The translations under genes and the position numbers were made by a program. Shown here one piece after another: positions 1 to 6,860 of a stretch of 9,240 nt of DNA. The notes below the pieces were generated by a model. That model was not told the origin of the DNA. It saw only the letters and a list, made by a program, of their open reading frames with translations, and ran no database searches. Positions within the stretch are counted from its first letter, which is position 1; every line of letters begins with the position of its first letter. The DNA comes from Flavobacteriales bacterium UBA958 (lineage in GTDB: Bacteria > Bacteroidota > Bacteroidia > Flavobacteriales_D > Crocinitomicaceae), in NCBI GenBank assembly GCA_002293045.1, contig DBCM01000121.1, positions 1 through 9,240 on the forward strand. Direction: 5' to 3'.

Positions 1-3000
1 CGAAAGCCTTTCCAATGGGCACCTTCAATTTTTAATAAGGTTTGACCCAATCGATGTTCATGGCTTACTGAAAATTTGATGGCTGGGGACTGCTCAATCA
101 ATGGGACCTTGGTTTTGTCCGTAATGTTGTTCCTACTCAATGCCAAGGTCAGCGGGTAAAAACCAGGCCGGATTAGGGCGATTGAATCACCTATTTTTGG
201 AGAAAATTCCTGCAATATGTCAGTGGCTCCGTTTCCATGGGTTTCGTCGAGGTACACCCAATCGTTGTGGTTTTTAATGAAAATCGAGGTACCGTTGAGG
301 GGCGATGCAACGCTCTGTAGGAACAGATTTGCCACCGCACCACCGCTAACAGCAACCGGACCAACATTACCTCCTTGAGCGCTGGCGCTTACTTTGAAAT
401 AGTAATTGTCGCTCAATACGGATTTTACCGCAGAACTGGAGATGCTCGTACTCTGATTAAAAACGATGGGAGCGACGTTGTAGTATATATTTTCTACGGT
501 CCATTTGTAGGTTGCACCCGGCGTTAACGCAGGGAATCCAAGCCCGTTGATTTGGTTTCCTGTGATGCTGATCGTATTTCCAACCTGTTGGTAGCATGTG
601 CCGTTAAGGCGGTACAAACGAACATTATATCCTTTGATATTATTATGCTTTATCCATGTGAAGGTGGGCGTGGTAGTGCTAATGGTTGGTATGCTGTTCG
701 TTGATCCGGGAGTTATGATTTCAGGCACCGCTCGAACCCAACCTCTCGTGGTAGGGTAGGTACTGGTCGCTTTCCATTTTCCAGCTTGGAATTTTAGTGC
801 AATGGAATAATTCAAATGCTGCGCGACGTTGCTCCCCCAATTTTGTTGGAATGTTTTTATGGTATAATTGGCAACGTTAAGGCTTATGGCGGGACTAACA
901 TTTTTAACTACCGATACATGCCCAGCTGAAGTTGGATCTGCGCGCATGAACGTAATCATGTCCTCGGGTTTTGGGGCAGATGTTGTAAGTCCATTGGTCA
1001 TTTGCCGCAATCCTTTTCGGTTTCCTGTAACATCAAAGTAATCCTTGCCGTTGCCCCCTTGGATATTGATTCGGTACCGCGTAAAGTAGTAACGAGCAGG
1101 TAATTCCACGCATTGCCACCCGTAAGTCCACCCGCTTTGGCTATTTATCAACGTACTTAATTTATTGTAAATTCCGTTTTCGCACCCACCGTTTTTATAA
1201 ACAGGTACGTTGTTAACTGCACCTAATTTGGTTCCGAAGGGATCTACGCCAGCGGGTACTCCCGAACAATTTAAGGGCAAAGGATTCGGTTTTGGAATGG
1301 TGGTAAATTGGCGCTTGAAACAGGCCAAAGGGAGGTGGTTTGTCGTAAAAGCGGTCACACGCCAGCTGTACAAGGTTTTGTAGAGAAGAGGTATGGTTAC
1401 TACCAACTTTACGTGGCTCGCAGAATTCGGTGCGTTAACGGTATTAATGAGGTTTCCGTTTATGGTCACGGCAACTTCGGTATTGTTTGCATTGCTGATT
1501 TTCCAAAGCTCAACTTTGTAATAGGCGATACCCTTTCCTTCCTCGTGTTGCCACTCCAAAATCGGAAGGTTATCCACCCATTCGGCTTTGTGCATAGGAT
1601 TAGAATTTACTTTTAAATGGTTACAATTTTGACAATTGCTCAGGTTTGGGGCCATTCCTGTTCCCACCAAGTGCAAAATAAATGGGTTTTCATCCAGGTC
1701 ATTGGTCGTAAAATAAAGAGTTCCATTCGTTAGGCCAATAATACTTGGCGTAAATTGCACAGTGGTATTGATCGATGCTCCGGGGGCCAATGTACCTGCA
1801 ATGGAGCTTCCAAAAGAGAACATGACACTCGAACTTTGGGGATTGGACAATAGGAGGTTTGCAAGGCCAATGTTTTTGATGGTAATCGGAAGGGTGAGCG
1901 TGCTGCCAGCCGTACACCCTCCAAAATTCAATACCGCTCCGTTGGAAAAATCCGAAGAATTGTATATGACTTGGATTTCTGGGGTTGCAGCAAAGGGATT
2001 AATTCCATAACCGTTCAATATCCAAGACTGCGGACTGTTTGGATCGTTCGATTGCAGTTGAAGAGACCCCGATAACGGTCCTCCCGCTGTAGGGGTAAAA
2101 GTAAAATGAAGGTATTGACCGCTGCCGGATGCAAGGCTAATGGGTAGGGCAGAAGGAACCCACGCAAAGGAGGAGCCAGAAATTTGCACTCCGCTAACGG
2201 TTAAAGTGCCCAGTCCGTTGTTGAACAAATAAACCGAATCCGTTAAGGAAGTTCCCAACAAGGTGCTGTCGACGTTAATGGTCCCTGAGGCGGGAATACT
2301 TTGTCCCAGGTGTTGCAGTTGCAGCTGAGATGCAACGCCGATTCCACTTAGATTGATGGGGTAACTGGCTTCGTTCCAATCGTTGGATGTGAAGGTTATT
2401 TGGTCGCTTAAATTCCCCGAAGCGGTGGGTGCGAAGGCTACATTTAGGAAAACGGTATCCAATGGAGCAACGGTTAGGCTTGGATTGTTCAAGATTTGCC
2501 AGTGGACTCCGTTGGTGAGATTAAATGAATTCATGGTCAAGTTACCCGTTCCTTGGTTTGAGATTTGAAAGGTTTTTGTAACACTATTTCCAATTCCCAC
2601 GGTACCGAACGATGAAGTAGAATTCATGGATTGGTTGGTGTTTTGTACCGAAACTGCAATGTCGGGAATGACTGGACAATAGGAAATGCGTTTTACCAAA
2701 ATGCCGTTGGGACCAGATACGCTCAAAGCACTGATTTCACGTTGGGTGAAACGGATTTTTTTGAACGGAGTTGATGCCGAAATGATCAGCCGACCATTGT
2801 CCGCATTTCCTGAATAAGCTTTGATGGTTTTCGAACTGTTGACAAAATAGGTCCCTCCTACAGTACCACTCGGAACACCGGGTTGGTAAGTGTAAGTTAC
2901 CCCTTGTGTAAGCAGCTGTCCATTGGATAATTTTGGATAAATCCGTTGAATTTGTTCTTCTCCGTCAACGTTGTTGTTGATGGCCCCAAAATCCAACATA

Positions 3001-3308
3001 ACCCCGTACACTTCGCCCGTAAACGTGATTTCCACCACGACAGAATCCAAGTTCACATTGTTGTCTTTTCCCACCCACAGCGAGTTGGTGCCGTAAGGGT
3101 AAAAATTAGGCCCGTTTCCCGAAGTTTTCTGAACGAATACATTGAACGGCATATTGAAGGTTGCCATTGAATAGGTGTAGCTGCTGACATTGGAAGACAC
3201 GGTGCCCAATTGGGAGTTGGTCAGGGTAAAGGTGCTTCCTCCACACGGAAGTTGACCGAAGGAATTTGCGGCATAACCTAGGAACAGAAGGGCAATAAAT
3301 CGTTGCAT
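1..3308 (-). CDS. Large secreted protein with three choice-of-anchor D (ASH) repeats and a CHAP amidase/peptidase domain; 3' end beyond window
   Basis: The minus strand reads open from an ATG at 3308-3306 to the window edge, 1102 codons without a stop; the C-terminus is missing. Residues 1-18 (MQRFIALLFLGYAANSFG) are a Sec signal peptide, with mature start near Gln19. Residues 20-215 form a beta-rich region I do not recognise. Three ASH-like domains follow (about 216-325, 326-440, 443-560), then a CxxC (C559, C562), an FN3-like module (566-665), a CHAP domain (about 683-835), a second FN3-like module (862-978) and a further beta-rich stretch. The CHAP call rests on GWQCVELPARYY with C733, AGHVSVV with H797 and FQQNWG with N823, the usual order of the catalytic Cys and His and a polar third residue. 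CHAP domains cleave peptidoglycan amide or peptide bonds. The protein is probably exported and acts outside the cell; a T9SS domain may lie beyond the edge. The start is 3 nt after the phoD stop, implying co-transcription. Exact substrate is unknown. Confidence 0.85.
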   Translation of the reverse strand, partial: MQRFIALLFLGYAANSFGQLPCGGSTFTLTNSQLGTVSSNVSSYTYSMATFNMPFNVFVQKTSGNGPNFYPYGTNSLWVGKDNNVNLDSVVVEITFTGEVYGVMLDFGAINNNVDGEEQIQRIYPKLSNGQLLTQGVTYTYQPGVPSGTVGGTYFVNSSKTIKAYSGNADNGRLIISASTPFKKIRFTQREISALSVSGPNGILVKRISYCPVIPDIAVSVQNTNQSMNSTSSFGTVGIGNSVTKTFQISNQGTGNLTMNSFNLTNGVHWQILNNPSLTVAPLDTVFLNVAFAPTASGNLSDQITFTSNDWNEASYPINLSGIGVASQLQLQHLGQSIPASGTINVDSTLLGTSLTDSVYLFNNGLGTLTVSGVQISGSSFAWVPSALPISLASGSGQYLHFTFTPTAGGPLSGSLQLQSNDPNSPQSWILNGYGINPFAATPEIQVIYNSSDFSNGAVLNFGGCTAGSTLTLPITIKNIGLANLLLSNPQSSSVMFSFGSSIAGTLAPGASINTTVQFTPSIIGLTNGTLYFTTNDLDENPFILHLVGTGMAPNLSNCQNCNHLKVNSNPMHKAEWVDNLPILEWQHEEGKGIAYYKVELWKISNANNTEVAVTINGNLINTVNAPNSASHVKLVVTIPLLYKTLYSWRVTAFTTNHLPLACFKRQFTTIPKPNPLPLNCSGVPAGVDPFGTKLGAVNNVPVYKNGGCENGIYNKLSTLINSQSGWTYGWQCVELPARYYFTRYRINIQGGNGKDYFDVTGNRKGLRQMTNGLTTSAPKPEDMITFMRADPTSAGHVSVVKNVSPAISLNVANYTIKTFQQNWGSNVAQHLNYSIALKFQAGKWKATSTYPTTRGWVRAVPEIITPGSTNSIPTISTTTPTFTWIKHNNIKGYNVRLYRLNGTCYQQVGNTISITGNQINGLGFPALTPGATYKWTVENIYYNVAPIVFNQSTSISSSAVKSVLSDNYYFKVSASAQGGNVGPVAVSGGAVANLFLQSVASPLNGTSIFIKNHNDWVYLDETHGNGATDILQEFSPKIGDSIALIRPGFYPLTLALSRNNITDKTKVPLIEQSPAIKFSVSHEHRLGQTLLKIEGAHWKGF
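1617..2663 (-). repeat. Three tandem ASH (choice-of-anchor D) domain repeats within the CHAP protein
   Basis: Three successive units of about 110 residues share a layout visible in translation. Each opens with a strand pair around a phrase of the type 'I.N.G..NL.' (ISNQGTGNLTM, LFNNGLGTLTVSG, IKNIGLANLLLS). Each closes with 'F.PT..G....G.L...SND' and a glycine-rich end (LSGIGV, LNGYGI, LVGTGM). The repeats are diverged at DNA level, so this is a protein-domain repeat and not a recent duplication. Such Ig-like ASH modules are common as stalks or spacers in secreted Bacteroidota proteins. The nuclease encoded upstream carries a fourth copy of the same kind. Confidence 0.75.
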
Positions 3309-3311
3309 TAT

Positions 3312-5123
3312 TTATCGTATGTTAAAGGGAATTGTGTGAAAATTAGAATCCTTTCCAAAAACCAAGTAATAGTTTCCTGGCAAAAGACCAACAAGGTCAA
3401 CTGCGGTAATGGTCGTTCCATTTTCCCAAGAATTCGAATAGTGCTGTACAGGTGTCTTTACTCCATTCGCAGCGATAACATAAAAATTATCCAACGGAAT
3501 GTTGTGTGTCTGTAGTTTTATCAGTTCTGCACTTGGGTTCGGGTATAACCCTAAAACAATACCTTTTGCTGCATCTTCTAATCCTACATAAAATCGGCTA
3601 CAAGGTCCTGCTAGGGCTTGCGGAAACGCACCATGCCCATTGGCTTGGGTGTTGGTTAAGGTTAATGAATTATTTCCAAGGTTACTTACGTAGGATTTGA
3701 CACATGATGAGGACGCGTTAATTTCATTTATGGTGCTCACATTGTACCAATCGCCTTGCACCCGTTGAGGCGTAATGTCTACCAAGATGAATCCACGTTT
3801 TGTTAATTCAACGTATTTGATATTTGGGTTTTGTAGCGTAATAAGGTTGGATAAATTAATAGGGGACCCGGGTGAGGTTACACTGGGGGTAACCATTTCA
3901 ACCCCAACCGGGGTATTTCCATCTTTAAGATCCACCGCCCAGCTCGTGTGGATGTCTCCTGTAAGCACTACCATATTGTCTATGTTGTTCGTGCTCAAAT
4001 GGTCGAATAACTTCTGGCGCTCTGCGGGATACCCATCCCAAGAATCTGTATTTATTGGCGTGCCGAAAATTTCTACTGCACCTATCATCACTTGATTACC
4101 AATGATTTTCCACGGTTGAGTGGTGGTGCTTAGCTCGTTTTTAAACCATTGGAATTGCGTTGGACCAAGTATCGTACGTGTGGAATCGTTGAATACAGGA
4201 TCGTTTGTACCCACTTGCTGGTCTCTTCCCTCTAAACGGGTATCGAGCATGATGATTTTTGCTAAATCACCGAGCTCAAAGGTTCTGAAAATTTCTTGAT
4301 TGCCCGGCGCTTTTGGGCGAATCGGAATCCATTCGAAATACGCTTTTTTGCCAGCCGACATTCGCTGTGGCCATGGACCTTCATTCGCTTGATGGTTGTC
4401 GGCTCCACCTGGGTAGGAATCGTTGGCGGTTTCATGGTCATCCCAAATACAAATCCATGGAAAATTTTGGTGTAATTTCCGCAAGGCATAATCCAAGCGG
4501 TATGAATTATATCGCAGGCGGTAGTCGTTTAATTCCGTGATTTCTTCTGCGGGTTGCCATGTTCGATCGACATTGGCATTCGGAGAAAACCCCTGACTTT
4601 CATATTCATAAATGTAATCCCCAAGCATAAGAACTGCGTCCACATCATTTCGGTTTGCAATGGCCTCGTAGGCGTTGAAATAACCAGACTCTAAACTCGC
4701 ACATGACACCACTGCTAATCGCATGTTATCTACCGCACCAAGGGGAAGTGTTTTCGTTCTACCGACTAGACTATAGGAACCATTATGTTCAAATTCATAG
4801 TAGTAAAAGGTATTGGGATTGAGTCCTGTAATATCGATTTTCACCGTGAAGTCAATCGTTGAATCCGTGCTGAAAGTTCCATTAGCTACCACATTGTTGA
4901 ATTGATCATCCGTCGCCACGTGATAAGTTCCTGTTAGGGTTTGTCCAAAGTCTGTAGGTGTAATTCGCGTCCAAATAATCACTCGATCACTTAATGGATC
5001 ACCTGAGGCCACGCCGTGATAAAAGGGAGCGATGCACTCTGGAGCAGTGAGGCTATTTTGCCCAAAAGCAGCAGTCAACATGGCACTAATGACCAACAAA
5101 TAAAAGTAGAAGAAAGGCTTCAT
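3312..5123 (-). CDS. phoD: PhoD-family alkaline phosphatase/phosphodiesterase with T9SS sorting domain
   Basis: This 603-aa protein would hydrolyse phosphate mono- and diesters outside the cell. Residues 1-21 are a Sec signal peptide (MKPFFYFYLLVISAMLTAAF, then GQ) without twin arginines. The PhoD N-terminal Ig-like domain spans about 35-125 and contains HGVASGDPLSDRVIIWTR. The catalytic domain spans about 133-460. Expected metal-site motifs are present: VVSCAS (C141), LGDYIYEYE (D169, Y172), WDDHETANDSY (D228, D229, H230) and LTGDIHTSW (D390, H392). These match in order the Fe/Ca ligand motifs of the PhoD family. Residues 525-603 are a type A T9SS sorting domain opening with LYPNPSAELIKL and containing LLPGNYYLVF. 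The ATG follows a 133-bp AT-rich gap, and the stop lies 3 nt before the CHAP gene. B. subtilis PhoD is a Tat substrate, so the Sec plus T9SS route differs. The symbol denotes the family; the exact substrate is not shown. Confidence 0.9.
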   Translation of the reverse strand: MKPFFYFYLLVISAMLTAAFGQNSLTAPECIAPFYHGVASGDPLSDRVIIWTRITPTDFGQTLTGTYHVATDDQFNNVVANGTFSTDSTIDFTVKIDITGLNPNTFYYYEFEHNGSYSLVGRTKTLPLGAVDNMRLAVVSCASLESGYFNAYEAIANRNDVDAVLMLGDYIYEYESQGFSPNANVDRTWQPAEEITELNDYRLRYNSYRLDYALRKLHQNFPWICIWDDHETANDSYPGGADNHQANEGPWPQRMSAGKKAYFEWIPIRPKAPGNQEIFRTFELGDLAKIIMLDTRLEGRDQQVGTNDPVFNDSTRTILGPTQFQWFKNELSTTTQPWKIIGNQVMIGAVEIFGTPINTDSWDGYPAERQKLFDHLSTNNIDNMVVLTGDIHTSWAVDLKDGNTPVGVEMVTPSVTSPGSPINLSNLITLQNPNIKYVELTKRGFILVDITPQRVQGDWYNVSTINEINASSSCVKSYVSNLGNNSLTLTNTQANGHGAFPQALAGPCSRFYVGLEDAAKGIVLGLYPNPSAELIKLQTHNIPLDNFYVIAANGVKTPVQHYSNSWENGTTITAVDLVGLLPGNYYLVFGKDSNFHTIPFNIR

Positions 5124-5256
5124 ATGCGTTGAATTTTAATACAATAGTAAGCGATTTTCGTTAGTATTATATGAACTCTATATCAATGATTTGCTAAAAT
5201 TATTGAGCAACCCCGATACTTAATTGGAGGTTGTTCGTTGGGATACTTGAACACCC
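5124..5256 (-). promoter_or_regulatory. AT-rich intergenic gap upstream of phoD with a weak promoter-like element
   Basis: This is the only sizeable non-coding gap in the window. On the minus strand TACTATTG (5149-5142) differs by one base from the Bacteroidota -7 consensus TAnnTTTG and lies about 18 nt before the phoD ATG. No TTTG occurs at the expected -33 distance, so support is weak. A second near match, TAATTTTA (5202-5195), is also possible. I see no E. coli-type Pho box. The gap suggests phoD and the CHAP gene may be transcribed separately from the upstream genes. Confidence 0.25.
5208..5233 (-). terminator. Weak terminator-like hairpin after the metallophosphatase gene
   Basis: On the minus strand CAACCTC (5233-5227) can pair with GGGGTTG (5214-5208), giving a 7-bp stem with one G-U pair and a 12-nt loop. 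An AT-rich run containing ATAATTTT follows about 4 nt later. It begins 24 nt after the metallophosphatase stop codon. The stem is short and the T-run poor, so it may only attenuate transcription or be chance. Confidence 0.25.
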
Positions 5257-6156
5257 TTACTGGACTAAAAGCGCTTGATGCTTGAACATCCCGCCCTGGA
5301 AATCTATATCGATGCGACCCAGAAATAGTCCTGCCCAGCCAGTTTGGTTGATCAAGACGGGTTTCTTGCTGGCATTTTCCATGATTAATGGGTGTTCCAT
5401 AAAGGTATGAGTATGGCCTCCAAGAATCAAATGAATATTTGCGGTCTGCGCCGCCAATACCTTGTCAGAAATTGGCGTACTCGAATAGTCGAATCCCAAA
5501 TGCGATAGACAAACTACCAAATCACAGCCTAAATCACTCAGCTTTTGGGCCATCTCGTTAGCACGCGCTATGGGGTCTATGTAATTCATTCCGGCATAAC
5601 ACGAAGCAGGAGAGAGGCCGTCTAAATTTACTCCAATACCGAAAAATCCAATTTTTACCCCTCCACGTTTCAGGATGTGGTAAGGAAGCGTTTGGTTCGC
5701 TAAGGTTGTATGTTTAAAGTCGTAATTACTGCACACAAAAGGAAAATTCGCAAACCGTTGCGCGTTTTTGAATCCTTCCATTCCGATATCAAAATCATGA
5801 TTCCCCATGGTCGCTACGTCGTATTGCATGGCCGACATTAACTTCATCTCTAAAACTCCGTGATATCGGTTAAAATATGGTGTACCCTGGAAAATATCTC
5901 CCGAATCTACTAAAATCACATGTTCTTCTTCCCTTCGTATTTGTTCAATTAAGGCCGAGCGTTTTGCTACACCCCCCATGCCTGGGTATTTTGCATGATT
6001 AACCGGGAAGGGATCAATGTTCGAATGAGTATCGTTCGTATGCAGAATGGTAAGTTTTTTTCCCTTGCGCTGCGCTGATGGGCGAAGCTCAAAGGAACTC
6101 GTTAGGGCCCCTAAGCTCGTTAATCCAGCCAATCCTACAAACGTTCTACGATTCAT
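5257..6156 (-). CDS. Tat-exported metallophosphatase; N-terminal (catalytic) half of a split 5'-nucleotidase
   Basis: This 299-aa protein corresponds to the calcineurin-like catalytic domain of UshA-type 5'-nucleotidases, which remove phosphate from nucleotides; full-length UshA is about 550 aa. Residues 1-30 look like a Tat signal (NRRTFVG followed by a hydrophobic stretch). All expected di-metal ligands are visible: HTNDTH (D42, H44), VDSGD (D87), MGNHDFD (N119, H120), LSHLG (H219) and LGGHTHTF (H248, H250). The protein ends soon after the metal site and lacks the substrate-binding C-terminal domain, which is encoded by the preceding gene. Its ATG overlaps that gene's TGA as ATGA, indicating translational coupling. 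It should fold in the cytoplasm with its metals, be exported by Tat to the periplasm, and probably work with the partner lipoprotein. Alone it could be a broader metallophosphoesterase. Confidence 0.88.
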   Translation of the reverse strand: MNRRTFVGLAGLTSLGALTSSFELRPSAQRKGKKLTILHTNDTHSNIDPFPVNHAKYPGMGGVAKRSALIEQIRREEEHVILVDSGDIFQGTPYFNRYHGVLEMKLMSAMQYDVATMGNHDFDIGMEGFKNAQRFANFPFVCSNYDFKHTTLANQTLPYHILKRGGVKIGFFGIGVNLDGLSPASCYAGMNYIDPIARANEMAQKLSDLGCDLVVCLSHLGFDYSSTPISDKVLAAQTANIHLILGGHTHTFMEHPLIMENASKKPVLINQTGWAGLFLGRIDIDFQGGMFKHQALLVQ

Positions 6157-6860
6157 GGGATAAAGCGTTTTTCTGAATTATTAATGAGCGTCCCCTGCCG
6201 TTTAACGGCTTCGATAAACACGTCACGAAGGTTCTTCGGCTTGAGTTGGTATGATTCAGGCGTTAAGAAAAAGGTCATTTTATCGCCGCCTTGCGCCAAA
6301 TAATCTGAGGTGATTACCCAAAAATGCGTGTGCGTTTCATTTAACCCTTCAATGGTAAGTGTTCCTTTTTCAAATCGAGCGTTCGCGAGTGGAACTCCTT
6401 TAGGCTGATTTTTCATGAATGTTTCCATGGCCTCAATCCGCGAAATCGGTAAACGTACCCACGCTACCGCATTATCGAATGGCATCAGCTTGAATAGATC
6501 ACCAACGGTAATTGGACCCTTGTTTAGGCTCGCACGCAATCCACCGGCATTTAATATACAAATCACAGGTTCCGACAAGCGAACGGCTTGGGTTTCTTGC
6601 GAAAGCAGGGCATCAGTGGCCCAATTCATGAGGTTTGAACTGGGAAATACGACCTCGAAACTGGTGTCGGCCTTGCCGATGATTTCACCCATTTGAAGGG
6701 CTAATGAATCTCGGTAGGGGACAATGAATTGCTCGATATTTTGCGCTGGATTCACACTCGAATCAACCCGCATGTTTTTTGAATTCGATGAAACGTGTGC
6801 TTGGTAGGAACAACTCAGGGTTCCTGCAACAAGAAGTATACAGAGAACCAGCTTTCGCAT
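6153..6860 (-). CDS. Lipoprotein with 5'-nucleotidase C-terminal (substrate-binding) domain
   Basis: This 235-aa protein matches the UshA/5'-nucleotidase C-terminal domain as a stand-alone gene. Residues 1-16 are a signal sequence ending at a probable lipid-modified C17 (GTLSC); the lipobox is loose, with Leu at -2 not -3. Family motifs are present in order: SSNLMNWATDALL (74-86), NAGGLRASL (104-112, R109), ITVGDLFKLMPFDN (117-130, F128) and YLAQGGDK (187-194, D193). In UshA the equivalent Arg, Phe and Asp residues bind the nucleoside part. There is no metallophosphatase domain here, so it is not catalytic alone; the metal centre comes from the next gene, whose start overlaps this stop by 4 nt. 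Its ATG shares one base with the nuclease stop (TAATG). Likely location is a periplasm-facing or surface membrane anchor. Function as the partner subunit is inference from gene order. Confidence 0.87.
   Translation of the reverse strand: MRKLVLCILLVAGTLSCSYQAHVSSNSKNMRVDSSVNPAQNIEQFIVPYRDSLALQMGEIIGKADTSFEVVFPSSNLMNWATDALLSQETQAVRLSEPVICILNAGGLRASLNKGPITVGDLFKLMPFDNAVAWVRLPISRIEAMETFMKNQPKGVPLANARFEKGTLTIEGLNETHTHFWVITSDYLAQGGDKMTFFLTPESYQLKPKNLRDVFIEAVKRQGTLINNSEKRFIP

Noticed and set aside
690..1260. CHAP domain as evidence of a prophage lysin
   Set aside because: No phage genes are nearby, and the domain sits inside a signal-peptide-bearing protein with ASH and FN3 modules in an operon-like context.
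1308..1616. 102-codon plus-strand ORF, and other plus-strand ORFs antisense to the CHAP gene (1762-2010, 2383-2568, 2946-3170)
   Set aside because: They lie opposite a continuous 1102-codon reading frame with clear domains, use mostly alternative starts, and show no recognisable protein features.
1699..1924. Two overlapping minus-strand ORFs (1699-1917 and 1730-1924)
   Set aside because: They are in the wrong frames inside the third ASH repeat of the CHAP protein.
3303..4540. Plus-strand ORFs opposite phoD (3303-3515, 3506-3700, 3775-4095, 4313-4540) and the minus-strand ORF 4262-4489
   Set aside because: All are out-of-frame shadows of phoD, which has intact motifs along its whole length.
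5124..5256. Pho box of the E. coli type upstream of phoD
   Set aside because: No pair of CTGTCAT-like repeats is visible; Bacteroidota Pho sites may differ, so phosphate control cannot be read from the sequence.
6150..6160. Frameshift or sequencing error splitting one 5'-nucleotidase gene
   Set aside because: Each half has its own start and export signal, and the domain order is reversed relative to the fused protein, so a simple frameshift cannot produce this.
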